Positions 40,909 to 52,135 of a DNA stretch of 64,000 nt are shown here, piece by piece (the stretch's first letter is position 1; every line of letters starts with the position of its first letter). The stretch covers positions 1-64,000 of the forward strand of contig JAPJBO010000307.1 of NCBI GenBank assembly GCA_030068145.1, written 5' to 3'. This DNA is from Diplonema papillatum. Lineage: Eukaryota > Euglenozoa > Diplonemea > Diplonemida > Diplonemidae. Made by a program: the position numbers and the translations under genes. The notes below the pieces were generated by a model. That model made no database searches. It was not told where the DNA came from and saw only the letters and a program-made list of their open reading frames with translations.

Positions 40909-41979
40909 TCGAGATCCAATCTTCAATTAATTCCGTCAACCTTGAACTTTTTCCCGGGCGACTGTACAACCTACTACTGCTACTCCGTCACGTCCGTACT
41001 GTAGTCCTACAACACCCCAAATCCAGCCTGTCGTTGCATCGAGTCGTCGCTGTCAGTTGGCGCCACCACCTTGATGACAATCCCACCTTGACTTTTTGCA
41101 CCGCACTTTCTAGCGTTATTTCGTGAGTTTCCCCACCCGGACTCCGCCGACCAAGGAATCCTGGTGTTCATTTTGTCGATAGAAGGCACTCTCGACGAGT
41201 CTCGTCAAGTCTCGAACCAGCTGAATCGAGGAATCCAGTTGAGCCTTGAGCCTCGAACTTGAGCTTAAATGCCTCCCGTTTCCGTTCCGAATCGAGGCTC
41301 TCGGATTCGGGACGGAAGTTTCATTTGGCAGTAGCTGAGTTACAGTGAGTAACCGTCATCAAGACATGGGCGTATTCAGTCTGACAGTCATCACACCGTC
41401 ATTCAGTTGCGACCCGGCCTACCGTCGTATCAAGCATTCAAGTCTCATCAACAATCAAGTTTGGATGAACTTCTTCTTCGCAATATTCACGTCATTGGAA
41501 GCTTGCCAGAATGGGAAGTCAGGGAAAGGACGAAGGAGATCCTGATTCAGGACTGAAGAACACGTTGAGTCAGACTCAGAGAGAGCGGTCCGCAGCGGAT
41601 GACACTGTGACACTGACAGTGTCACACAAAAAAAAAAGTGCGCTGACACCACACGCGGCCGATGTCATGGGCCGACATGGGTTGGATGATGGGTCGTCCA
41701 CTCCAGACCATGATGGGACAGACGATTCGAGGGAACGTCACAAGGCTACACTATCTATAGGCCGACCAAAGCAGCGACAACGTCAACAATCAGAACTTCT
41801 CACGGAAGTCAGTTGCAATGGCATGAGACCATCGCTGGTTGGCGTGACGTAGCAGTCTGAGCAGACCTTTTCAACGACGTTTTGCTCGAGAACAGCTTCG
41901 ATGAAGAGATGTGCAGAAAATAGACCCGGGGGTAGTAGGGAAGTTCATAAAACAACGCTGTCACGTCACGTGCGCACGC
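40909..41979. other. transposon interior, 3' of the transposase
   Basis: Short frames (41345-41545, 41511-41852) are open on the plus strand, but no domain is seen. The 113-codon frame at 41511 is polar and Ser/Arg-rich. GTGACACTGACAGTGTCAC at 41607 is a palindrome. Confidence 0.4.
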
Positions 41980-43509
41980 TCATTCGAAATCCTGCCACTC
42001 GGAGTCCTGACTCTGGCCCTGAGTCTGGGAGTCGGCAGGGTCGGTCTTCGGGACATGGAACCTTGCGTCAGGTTGTGCCTCCAACTCTTGGAGCAACCCC
42101 ACAACTCTGTCCCATGCCGCGAGAAGGCAGCTTACCACCAGACCCTTTTCTGTCCCGACGACGTTGTTGGGAAGTTCAACGCTCGCTTTCCTTGCCAAAC
42201 CACACAACTGCGGCTTTGTCCAAAGCGAGAGCCGTGCTTCCCTACCCTTGTCGGTGTCCGGTGCCTGCTTCGCGATGCGGACGTGGGCGCGCCACAAAGG
42301 AAGTTTCGACTTCGTACGGAGCTGATTGAAGCTCAGGTAGTGCCCCTTCTCCCCGGGTCTTGGGACGTCGGTGTCCTTCTCGTCGGTACCCTGAGGCTCC
42401 AAGTTCTCGTTGCCGCTGTCTTCGTCGGTATCGACACCGCTAGCCTGGGTGAGCTCCGCCGCGTCGCTTCGGCCCGAAGATTCGCCGAAAGGATGGGCGT
42501 CTTCCTGCGACGGAGGCGCTGGGTGCTGGGAAGCCGGATGCAGCGACGCGTGTGCGCTGTCGGGCTCGTTCTCCGGAATGGGGGTGTGGAACAACCCCGA
42601 GGTCGTTTCCTGCATTGACCTGTGCAGAAAGAACGGTGCACGCAGCGGAGGGATGCTCTTGCAATGCGCACACTCCCTTGTTGCGTTCGGGCCCTCGCAC
42701 CGCCGGAAGATCACAATGTTCTTCCTTCGGTCCATGTGACGACACATGAGGCGGTACTCTGGCATGATTGCAGCCAGGTCCGGGTCATCATTGATGACCT
42801 TTCTCGACGACGAGAGAAACCGCTGCAGGTCCTCGTAGTCCGTGTAGATCCGCCGACGGCGGTCATACACAGGAGCCGCAGCCGAGGCGGCAACAGCGAG
42901 ACAGGCAGCGACTGCGGCTCGGATGCTGCTGGGTGGTGAGTCGCATTTTTCAACCACCGAGGCCAGCGTCGTCATCAAAGACGCCACCACAGAAGCAAGG
43001 ACAACAGCAGGTGGACTGGGAGCGCCCTTCTTGCTTTTCCTCCCCTTCTGTCGTACCTCCGGAGGAGCAGCCCAATCAGTCGGTGCAACGGCGGTGCACT
43101 TGAAGGTCAGGCGCTCCGTGTCGAAGGTGAACCTGGAACTCATCGCCTCCATGGCTGTGGAGTGCATCTTCCTGTTCTCGTGCTGCGTGGACTTCGGAGC
43201 CGATCCGAATGTGCAACCTGACAGCTTTTTGGACAAGTGCGACATTGCCCTTTCGACGGGGTTGTACGCACTGTGCCCAGCTGCGTACGTGACGCACACC
43301 AGCGCATCGAGACGAAAGTCCCGAAACAACCGCCACAAAGAGAAGGCGGTTGTCATCGAGGACGGGGCGTAGTCGCAGGCGTTGTCCGAAATTACGCAAA
43401 CGACGGGCGGAACGCACACCCTTTCCATCAACACGACCCGAGTGTCGTTGACGTTTGTCTGGCTGCTCGTGCGGGAGTACTTGGTCGACCGCAGGAAGAT
43501 CCCAACAAC
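41980..43509 (-). CDS. RNase-H-fold (integrase-like) transposase, 5' end missing
   Basis: 510 codons open from a stop at 43510. The first ATG is at 43428, but FLRSTKYSRTSSQTNVND upstream of it looks genuine. Core: VVCVISDNACD (catalytic-type Asp), FRLDALVCVTYAAGHSAYNPVERAMSHLSK with Glu in NPVER, and a Cys cluster (MCRHMDRR...FRRCEG...ECAHCKSIPP). This order recurs in a large family of animal and algal transposable-element proteins of unassigned superfamily. The C-terminal ~200 residues are acidic and disordered, then end in a small helical domain (LRTKSKLPLWRAH...LWTKPQLCGLARK). The N-terminal third, including any first catalytic Asp, is absent. A 41-bp array begins right where it should be, so the protein is probably dead or needs splicing. 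Confidence 0.65.
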   Translation of the reverse strand, partial: VVGIFLRSTKYSRTSSQTNVNDTRVVLMERVCVPPVVCVISDNACDYAPSSMTTAFSLWRLFRDFRLDALVCVTYAAGHSAYNPVERAMSHLSKKLSGCTFGSAPKSTQHENRKMHSTAMEAMSSRFTFDTERLTFKCTAVAPTDWAAPPEVRQKGRKSKKGAPSPPAVVLASVVASLMTTLASVVEKCDSPPSSIRAAVAACLAVAASAAAPVYDRRRRIYTDYEDLQRFLSSSRKVINDDPDLAAIMPEYRLMCRHMDRRKNIVIFRRCEGPNATRECAHCKSIPPLRAPFFLHRSMQETTSGLFHTPIPENEPDSAHASLHPASQHPAPPSQEDAHPFGESSGRSDAAELTQASGVDTDEDSGNENLEPQGTDEKDTDVPRPGEKGHYLSFNQLRTKSKLPLWRAHVRIAKQAPDTDKGREARLSLWTKPQLCGLARKASVELPNNVVGTEKGLVVSCLLAAWDRVVGLLQELEAQPDARFHVPKTDPADSQTQGQSQDSEWQDFE

Positions 43510-45546
43510 TTACCCTTGATGGGGACACCTCAAAACGTGGTGGAAACACTTTACCATGGATGGGGACACCTCAAAATGCGGTGGAAACACCTTACCCTTG
43601 ATGGGGACACCTCAAAATGCGGTGGAAACACCTTACCCTTGATGGGGACACCTCAAAACGTAGTGGAAACACCTTACCATTGATGGGGACACCTCAAAAT
43701 GCGGTGGAAACACCTTACCCTTGATGGGGACACCTCAAAACGTGGTGGAAACACCTTACCCTTGATGGGGACACCTCAAAATGCGGTGGAAACACCTTAC
43801 CCTTGATGGGGACACCTCAAAACGTAGTGGAAACACCTTACCATTGATGGGGACACCTCAAAATGCGGTGGAAACACCTTACCCTTGATGGGGACACCTC
43901 AAAACGTAGTGGAAACACCTTACCATTGATGGGGACACCTCAAAATGCGGTGGAAACACCTTACCCTTGATGGGGACACCTCAAAATGCGGTGGAAACAC
44001 CTTACCCTTGATGGGGACACCTCAAAATGCGGTGGAAACACCTTACCCTTGATGGGGACACCTCAAAACGCGGTGGAAACACCTTACCATTGATGGGGAC
44101 ACCTCAAAATGCGGTGGAAACACCTTACCCTTGATGGGGACACCTCAAAATGCGGTGGAAACACCTTACCCTTGATGGGGACACCTCAAAATGCGGTGGA
44201 AACACCTTACCCTTGATGGGGACACCTCAAAATGCGGTGGAAACACCTTACCCTTGATGGGGACACCTCAAAATGCGGTGGAAACACCTTACCATTGATG
44301 GGGACACCTCAAAATGCGGTGGAAACACCTTACCCTTGATGGGGACACCTCAAAATGCGGTGGAAACACCTTACCCTTGATGGGGACACCTCAAAATGCG
44401 GTGGAAACACCTTACCATTGATGGGGACACCTCAAAATGCGGTGGAAACACCTTACCATTGATGGGGACACCTCAAAATGCGGTGGAAACACCTTACCCT
44501 TGATGGGGACACCTCAAAATGCGGTGGAAACACCTTACCCTTGATGGGGACACCTCAAAATGCGGTGGAAACACTTTACCCTTGATGGGGACACCTCAAA
44601 ATGCGGTGGAAACACCTTACCCTTGATGGGGACACCTCAAAATGCGGTGGAAACACCTTACCATTGATGGGGACACCTCAAAATGCGGTGGAAACACCTT
44701 ACCCTTGATGGGGACACCTCAAAATGCGGTGGAAACACCTTACCCTTGATGGGGACACCTCAAAATGCGGTGGAAACACTTACCCTTGATGGGGACACCT
44801 CAAAACGTGGTGGAAACACTTTACCATTGATGGGGACACCTCAAAATGCGGTGGAAACACCTTACCCTTGATGGGGACACCTCAAAACGCGGTGGAAACA
44901 CCTTACCCTTGATGGGGACACCTCAAAACGTAGTGGAAACACCTTACCATTGGTGGAAACACCTTACCATTGATGGGGACACCTCAAAATGCGGTGGAAA
45001 CACCTTACCCTTGATGGGGACACCTCAAAATGCGGTGGAAACACCTTACCCTTGATGGGGACACCTCAAAATGCGGTGGAAACACCTTACCCTTGATGGG
45101 GACACCTCAAAACGTGGTGGAAACACCTTACCCTTGATGGGGACACCTCAAAATGCGGTGGAAACACCTTACCCTTGATGGGGACACCTCAAAATGCGGT
45201 GGAAACACCTTACCCTTGATGGGGACACCTCAAAATGCGGTGGAAACACTTTACCCTTGATGGGGACACCTCAAAATGCGGTGGAAACACCTTACCCTTG
45301 ATGGGGACACCTCAAAATGCGGTGGAAACACTTTACCCTTGATGGGGACACCTCAAAATGCGGTGGAAACACCTTACCATTGATGGGGACACCTCAAAAT
45401 GCGGTGGAAACACTTTACCCTTGATGGGGACACCTCAAAATGCGGTGGAAACACTTTTCCCTTGATGGGGTCACCTCAAAATGCGGTGGAAACACTTTAC
45501 CATTGATGGGGACACCTCAAAATGCGGTGGAAACACCTTCTCATTG
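43508..45546. repeat. 41-bp minisatellite, about 50 units
   Basis: The unit TTGATGGGGACACCTCAAAA plus TGCGGTGGAAACACCTTACCC is repeated about 50 times. Variants at fixed places: CGTGG, CGTAG or CGCGG for TGCGG; ACCATTG for ACCCTTG; CTTTACC for CCTTACC. One unit near 44945 is internally shortened. Variants are interspersed rather than blocked. It lies wholly inside the transposon. On the minus strand every unit carries GGTAAGG, a donor-like string. Confidence 0.95.
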
Positions 45547-45721
45547 ATGGGGGTTTCTCCGCCGGGTACTCTACAAGACGTATAAGCCCAGACAAGCCCT
45601 GTTAGGTTGTTAGTACCGTACCGTTTGGGCGGGGGGCTGCGCCCCCCGAACCCCACCATCTTTTAAAGAAGATTTTTGAGGATTTTTGATCAAACTTTCG
45701 GAGAACGATGCTGTAGTTTTG

Positions 45722-45795
45722 CCTGCGGAAAAGAGCTTGGAAGGGAATCGAACCTGGGGGTACGTACAAGCTGGGGGGAAATAATTGCCCGCGCC
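45722..45795 (-). repeat. tRNA-like stretch near the right transposon end
   Basis: On the minus strand, GTACCCCCAGGTTCGATTCCC has a B box at the same relative place and direction as the one near the left end. No A box was convincing. Confidence 0.3.
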
Positions 45796-45881
45796 TTCAA
45801 AATTATAAAAGGTGGTAGCCGTACCCCCCCCCCCCTGGTTCCAGTGGGAAATTTTCCCGGTAAGGTAAAAATGTGACCTCC

Positions 45882-45955
45882 CTTTGTAGTTGTATTGTTT
45901 TCTCCCCCTCTAGCCTCCTTCGAAATGAGCACAAGGCAGTCCCTCGAGTATTTTT
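45882..45955 (+). repeat. right half of repeat H
   Basis: CTTTGTAGTTGTATTGTTTT through GGCAGTCCCTCGAGTATTTT, completing the copy started at 40545. Confidence 0.85.
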
Positions 45956-46310
45956 TTGCATCGTTACAAGAGGGTCCCGGCCGCCGAGAGTTAGGGATAT
46001 GTGCGCCCCCAAAAAAAAATTTTGGAAAAAAAAAATAATGCTCAACTTCCTCAAAAATTACCACAGTTTTTGTTCCAAATTTTAAAATTCAAAAAACCCA
46101 ATTTTTTTCCGGAAATTTTTTTTGGCTATTTCCAAAAAGACCCAAGGTTTTGACATGATATGTAGGCCACACTTCGCTGCTACCTACTCTCAGCCATGAA
46201 CTTTTCCACACACACGCGGACACACGCAAATCCAGCGGTCAAAGGATCAAGCAAATAAATGGCGTGAAAGATCAGACGCCCCTTGCGGGCGTCGGCGGGT
46301 TGGTGCCAAC
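45956..46310. other. spacer upstream of the PPR gene
   Basis: A/T-rich with several A- and T-runs (46008-46130). No TATA element stands out. No gene. Confidence 0.4.
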
Positions 46311-47948
46311 ATGTACCGTCGCACAGCCACGCTCACCGGGTGGTTGAAGGCGGGGAGGGAGTTCGGAGGTTGTTCCCGGCACTACGGGTGCTTCCGGGGG
46401 ACCCGGCTGATCTTCTTCGACACGAAGCAGCAGCGCAACACGGGCGCCGCGGCGGAGAAGCTGCAGAGGCGGCTGCAGGACATGAAGATCGCGCGCGAGC
46501 TTGAGGGCATCAGCGACGCCGCTCTCGTGAAAAAACACGACGAGCACGCGGCAGCGCAGGTCCTGGCCGTCGTGCGCCGGGTGTTGCATGCTGGCGGGGA
46601 GGACGTGAAGCAGCAGAGCTACAACGCCGCCATAAAAATCGCAGCGAAACACGGCGACCACCGATACGCCCTCGACCTCTTCGAAGAGATGGTGTCTAGG
46701 CGTATACCGCCGATGGACGACAGCGTGGAGCACGTCTTGCGCGCATTCACGAAGACGAAGGGCTTCGCGGGCCCTGCCCTGGACTTTCTCGAAGCCGCGA
46801 AGCGCAGAGGGTATAGCCCGAGGCGGAAGGCTTGGGTGGAGATAATCAAGCTACACGCCATCAACTCGGACATGCCGCGCGCCAGGGACGCCGCGACGGA
46901 GCTCATCGCACGGGGCCACAAGCTCGGCGCCGATGGGCACCATGCTTTGCTGTTGGGTTGTGCCTCTATCAAGGAAGCGACCCCCATCGTGGAGAGCATG
47001 CGCATCGACGGCGGCGAGCTGTCGGACACCACCGTGCAGCTCCTGCTCCGGGTTTGCGTCAGGAACAACGAAACAGCAGTCGCCGAACGCCTCCTAGAAA
47101 AGGTATGCACGGGTGCTTCCCCTAGGATTGTAATTGATTCGCTTGGTTGGGGAAGGGGGGGGGGGGGGGGGGGGGGGCTGCAAGGTATTCACCAGGTTCG
47201 ATTCCGGGATGGAGACCGTTCGCTCGTTCTATTCTGTTCAGGATATAATCATACATCGAGTTTGCAATGGTGGTGGTGGAATTCTGCACATGCTGCAGGC
47301 GGTCGGTCAACCGCACTAGCAGGCTTCCCTCGCGCAGACGCGACGAGCCCATTCAGGCCCACTCACCTCCCGGCGGCAACAAAATGGAAAAGTACGAGGA
47401 TAATAAAGGTACGAGTCATCGTCTCATCTGTTGCTCGTTCGAAACAACTCTCTGAGTGCATCATGTATCGCACAACACAGGTGAAGTCAGAAGGATGGAA
47501 CGTGACCTTGCGGCACTGGACCATGCTGATGCAAGCGTACTGCAACGCGTGCGATTTAAAGGGTATCGCAAGCACATACCACCGCATGCTGCACAGCGGC
47601 ATTATAGTGGACACATACGCGTATCTGGTGATAGTGCAGGGGCTGCTGCTTTGCTTTGACAGCGAAGAGCTGAAGGACCACCACAGCGCTATGGTCAAAC
47701 TGGCTGAGACCGCAACGTCGTCTGGGCTAGAAGGGACCACAATCGTGCAGGCTGAGCGCATTCGCATCGCATTGCTGCGGGTGTATGCAAAATTGGGGAT
47801 GTACGAGAAGGCGAAGCTCCTTGTGTCGCGGATGAACGCCGTCAAGGGTGCACAAGTCAAAGCCGAGCTCTTGCGGGAGGCTCTGCTGAACCAATCGACC
47901 AATTTAGCGCTTGCACAAACAGCACCCGAATTCGATAACTTTGTGTGA
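46311..47948 (+). CDS. pentatricopeptide repeat protein, two exons
   Basis: Exons 46311-47102 and 47481-47948 give 419 residues. The intron has GTATGC and CACAACACAG; removal joins AERLLEK to VKSEGW and restores a clean PPR helix pair. The N-terminus (MYRRTATLTGWLKAG...) is basic and lacks acidic residues, fitting an organelle-targeting peptide. Repeats include SYNAAIKIAAKHGDHRYALDLFEEM, here at residues about 104-128, then ALDFLEAAKRRGYSP, WTMLMQAYCNACDLKG and LLRVYAKLGMYEKAKLLVSR. PPR proteins bind organelle RNA in processing, editing or translation; the target is unknown. The 378-bp intron is a multiple of three without a stop, so an unspliced message would still be open. It holds a G(24) tract and a B-box-like GGTTCGATTCC. 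Downstream lies a 181-bp satellite. Confidence 0.75.
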   Translation: MYRRTATLTGWLKAGREFGGCSRHYGCFRGTRLIFFDTKQQRNTGAAAEKLQRRLQDMKIARELEGISDAALVKKHDEHAAAQVLAVVRRVLHAGGEDVKQQSYNAAIKIAAKHGDHRYALDLFEEMVSRRIPPMDDSVEHVLRAFTKTKGFAGPALDFLEAAKRRGYSPRRKAWVEIIKLHAINSDMPRARDAATELIARGHKLGADGHHALLLGCASIKEATPIVESMRIDGGELSDTTVQLLLRVCVRNNETAVAERLLEKVCTGASPRIVIDSLGWGRGGGGGGGLQGIHQVRFRDGDRSLVLFCSGYNHTSSLQWWWWNSAHAAGGRSTALAGFPRADATSPFRPTHLPAATKWKSTRIIKVRVIVSSVARSKQLSECIMYRTTQVKSEGWNVTLRHWTMLMQAYCNACDLKGIASTYHRMLHSGIIVDTYAYLVIVQGLLLCFDSEELKDHHSAMVKLAETATSSGLEGTTIVQAERIRIALLRVYAKLGMYEKAKLLVSRMNAVKGAQVKAELLREALLNQSTNLALAQTAPEFDNFV

Positions 47949-47977
47949 ACCCGATCGACTGTGCGAGAGCTCTCTCG

Positions 47978-48080
47978 GCAAGTTTCGGCAGCCGCTGCTC
48001 AACGAGTGCATGCTATTTCATGTGGTTCATGTACTTAAAAGAACTTAATGCTCAACGAAATTTGACGTGGGTGGCTTTAG
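47978..48080 (+). repeat. dispersed repeat after the PPR gene
   Basis: CAGCCGCTGCT(C/A)AACGA ... GTGGTTCATGTACTTAAAAG recurs at 59310-59400 just after the GT31 gene, and weakly at 39229. Its position after two genes hints at a 3'-flank element, but chance cannot be excluded. Confidence 0.6.
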
Positions 48081-48139
48081 ATTTTCATCTGAATGACACC
48101 TCAACACTCGCAAATTGCCGTTGTAAGAAAAAGACAAGG

Positions 48140-48975
48140 CAGTGCGTTCTAGCACTCGCAGTGCAAGTAAGGCGGGCGCTGTGACATTTCTGTGATTGCT
48201 CAGACACAGTTGCGGGGCCTTCTTTCCGAGACGGATTCGCCTGTGCACTTGTAGTACAAGGAGTCCCGGCCGTGATGAGAAACAGTGCATAAGACATGAT
48301 GCAGTGTCGGGCACACAACGTGCATTCCAGCGGCTCGCTGTGCAAGTAAGACGGGCGCCCGGTGTCATTTCTGTGATTGCTCAGTCACAGTCGTGGGGCC
48401 TTCTTTCCGAGACGGATTCGCCTGTGCACTTGTAGTACAAGGAGTCCCGGCCGTGATGAGAAACAGTGCATAAGACATGATGCAGTGTCGGGCACACAAC
48501 GTGCATTCTAGCGGCTCGCTGTGCAAGTAAGACGGGCGCCCGGTGTCATTTCTGTGATTGCTCAGACACAGTTGCGGGGCCTTCTTTCCGAGACGGATTC
48601 GCCTGTGCACTTGTAGTACAAGGAGTCCCGGCCGTGATGAGAAACAGTGCATAAGACATGATGCAGTGTCGGGCACACAACGTGCATTCTAGCGACTCGC
48701 CGTGCAAGTAAGACGGGCGCCCGGTGTCATTTCTGTGATTGCTCAGTCACAGTCGTGGGGCCTTCTTTCCGAGACGGATTCGCCTGTGCACTTGTAGTAC
48801 AGGACACGATGCGGTGTCGGGCACACAACGTGCATTCCAGCGACTCGCCGTGCAAGTAAGGCGGGCGCCCTGTGACATTTCTGTGATTGCTCTGCCACAG
48901 TTGCGGGGCCTTCTTTCCGAGACGGATTCGCCCGGCCAAAGTGCCAGTGTCGAGCACACACCATTCCAAGCGCGT
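48140..48975. repeat. 181-bp satellite, about 4.5 units
   Basis: GATTGCTCAG recurs at 48194, 48375, 48556 and 48737 (181-bp steps), then at 48885 (148, a shortened unit). Units include GAGACGGATTCGCCTGTGCA and CAGTGTCGGGCACACAACGT. CAGACACAGTTGCGG and CAGTCACAGTCGTGG variants alternate, suggesting a 362-bp higher-order dimer. Confidence 0.9.
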
Positions 48976-51900
48976 TCTTGCCCTCCCGCTCGCTTCAAAA
49001 ATGAAGTTCTCCGCGGCATCAGCGAGGCACTGAGTTGCCAAGAGGCGGTCTCGCCCAGTACGCTGTTCCTTGTTATTTTTCTCTTTCTCGACCATTCTGC
49101 GTGCGCGTCTACGGTCTTCGTTCCGGGAACGGATTGCAGGCACTTGCGGGGCAGGCATGGCACTGGGCAGAAGTCACGCGCCAGTTTCCGCTTTGTATCA
49201 GCTGTGGTGGTCCATCTGGGGTAAAGGACGTGGATGCACCACACAATCACACATGGAATCCCTTCTGTTTCTTCGCAATTCCTGGGAAGTCGATAGAACG
49301 CATGCCGGCTCCGTTCTTGGCTGTTCCGCCACTCCCAGCTGTTTCCTGCAGCAGAGAAAAAGGAGAGAAGGGGGAGTACAAAAAGGGGGCAACGGTGGGG
49401 CCTGCGTTTGTCAGTTTTCGCTTCCCCCTCCAACCTCGCTTTTGGCGAGTGGATATGAGGAGTTCGCTCAGAAACGTAAGAGTTCCAACTTGACGCGCCG
49501 AAGGCGCTCAAGCAAGCTTGCTAGGGAGGGTGTGGTGTACCAGTGAAGTGCTTCGCGAAGTTCGACACGAACGGGTGACGTTCGAGTCGAACACCGAGTC
49601 CGAGTGATTCTACCTTGTTCTGCATTCTGCAGCCATTATTTCAGCCTAAGCGAGCATCCGACCTGTTATTCTGGAATTCCCGAGCAATTTAGGACCACCC
49701 TGAGTGGTAGGTTTCGAGTTTTGGGTTGCTGGGGGCCCTTTTTTTCCGGCAAAACAGGCATCCGCCCTCCGCGGCCGCCTTCTCGATGGCCACGTTCATG
49801 TCGAACACCGACCATGAGGCTATGACTGCCGCCGGGACTACGTCACGCCACCAGCCCCGGGGGATGGAGGGTGGGAAAAATAATCGGGAAGGTGTGACTG
49901 ACATTCTTTGATCCTGTTAGTTTAGGAGTGCTACCTTTTGTAGAAGCCAGCTCCACCCCGAATTCTCCTGGTGTCGATTCGAGGTGGTCGTGTTCATCTA
50001 GCCATGCGTCTTGCTCCTATTCCCTCAGTAAACTGCAAAAGCGCCTCTGGGGGAGTCTAAGCGACGTTTCACGAGCAAAAAAGAGTTTCAGGGGTGGAAG
50101 AAAAAGGTGGGGAAACCCTGTGATGGTCTGCCTAGCGCTTCTGTCAGAGGCTCGTATTTCTCACGAGTTTGCGAGAAAAAAATGAGCCTCGGATGGTGAC
50201 TAGTTTAGCAGAGTGCAAGCTCGAAGAACGAGTATACGTGTGCCGTGTAACGAAGATAGGAACTTGGGAGTGGATTCGGTGGGGGGTGTGGCGCTGCTGG
50301 TTCATCTTCGCGCAATTGCGTTGCTCAGGGTAGTCGAAGGCCTGACAATCACACTAATGCAACAAATTGGTGGTGACCCCCGAACAGCCTCCCTGGCCCT
50401 GGCCCACGCCTGATGCCGCAACCCCTTAACCCGGGCGGCGGCGCTTTGGCATGAACCAGGAACCTCAAGGGGAGCAGCGCGAGAGGCATCATCCACGCTT
50501 CAGAGGCCCACACACAAATGCAACAAATTTACATCTTCGCGCGCGGCGCGACGCCGTCGATGCAACTCAAGAGGTTCTTCCTCGGGCGGACGGCGTTCTG
50601 CTGTGAACAGCCTGCGCTTACGTCGCGTGGGTGGTTCTGGTTGTGATGAGCTACAACCAGCCGCCTAAACCCGACTCACACAGCTGTTCTAGTGTGTCCG
50701 TGGCTTACACACCGAAACATGGTTCAGATAGGACCGACCAGCGCGGATTGAGCACAGATCTAACCAAAGCACGTTCGGATTTCTTGCATTCTCCCCCCTG
50801 AACAGGCAAAAAATTGAAACTGAAAAAGGGGAAACCTAAAAAAATGTCATCCTGACTGGCCCCTCCTTGCAGTCATCGACTCATGCTCTGAGCTCTGCGA
50901 CCGCGCGTGTGCATAAGTCGACGAAAGTATTTACAAGCGGGGCGAGAAAAAGGCCAGACCTAACCGCCGGGGTAGAACAAAAAGGTCTCACGCTTCTTCT
51001 ACCGAGCCGAGGTCCATCAACCTCTTGCACGACCTTTCAAGCGATCGCCGCCACGCGCCAGGTCTTAGACAAGACAGCTTCTTAGGCCTCTTGGAGCATT
51101 CTTCTCTCACCACTGCAACCACCGGCCCCTCAAAGCTTCGACAATGAGGCGCGCGACTCGTATCTTTCTCGTGCTGTTCTTCACCTTCGCCGTGGGAGTC
51201 TGGTTGCTGCGTATGTTCTTACCGCCATAAAAAAAGCAGTCGCAAGTTTGGGCGGCACGACACTGATTGTCCCTCGGGATCGACGGCAGCACAAAAGACT
51301 TGGTACCACCCCCCGACGACGACGAATGCACACGGTTGCCAACAGACAGGGCATTGCAAGCTACCTCGAAGAGGAAAGGTTGGCATACAGGGGGGGGGGG
51401 GTCAAGTTACAATACAACTCAATCGTAATATAAGGATGAGGCAAATGAAGACCGGGATTCTGAAAAAAACCCCAATTGAACTGTCCAGTCGTTTTTTTTT
51501 CGTAGTTACAATGCTTTGTAAACACGAAAGAGAACGCTGGCAGCGTGTTTGGGAGAAAATTGGCCTAACGATCATATTCACTCACTATCAATCACGAACA
51601 GGCTAATCCTCCCCCGGCACGTACAAACAAAATACTCGACGTAGCTGCTTCGAATCCGAATGGAAGGGAGGAAATATAGAGGTTAGTGGCAATACAATAC
51701 AAACACAACCTGATTTGCTCTTCGCTTACACCACCGTGTGTTGTTTTCTCACTCAGGACTTTTGACCTGTTGTGTTTGTGTGATTTGTCGTGTAGGGGTA
51801 GACCCGCATGACCTCACGTCCGTTCAACACGTGGTTCGGTAGTTATAGCACTTGGGATCCCTTCTGTTCTTTGTCGGGCAGCATCGTCGAGCATTTTCTT

Positions 51901-52135
51901 TCACGCTGGCGCTTATGTAAAACAACAAATTCGCTTTTGTGAGGCGATTCTTAGCGAAAACATTTGAGACTTTGTTGACTGCTTCCTCGATACAAAGCTT
52001 TGCCATTCTGTCGAAGGAAACGATCTGTTGGGGAAACCCCACCTGTCTCACGACGGGCAAACCCGGCTCACATTCCCTGTTCGTGGGTGAGCAGTCCAGC
52101 CCTGTACTCACATGAAGAAGAGAAGAAGAAGAAGA
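48976..52135. other. long spacer with dispersed repeats, no gene
   Basis: 50320-50535 is shared with 25660-25935. 50605-50790 is repeat F copy 3. 51386-51490 is an inverted copy of the MITE at 29676, starting with G(10). 51506-51637 is repeat S copy 3. ORFs at 48747-49511 and 49035-49546 overlap on both strands and show no domain. Confidence 0.5.

Larger units (their letters stand above)
40696..45881. mobile_element. 5.2-kb DNA transposon with 26-bp TIRs and CTTTG target duplication
   Basis: Left end GGAGGTCACATTTTTACCTT-ACCGGG at 40696. The right end is its exact complement, finishing at 45881. CTTTG stands on both outer sides (40691-40695 and 45882-45886), while the intact H repeats at 2418 and 52933 have a single CTTTG at that point. 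Shifting the end by one or two G gives a 3-base TTT reading, so the duplication is 3-5 bp. The element contains an integrase-like transposase on the minus strand, tRNA-like stretches near both ends, and a 2-kb tandem array. Confidence 0.85.

Noticed and set aside
45471..45659. 62-codon minus ORF at the array edge as the transposase start
   Set aside because: Its end is array translation and it shows no transposase motif.
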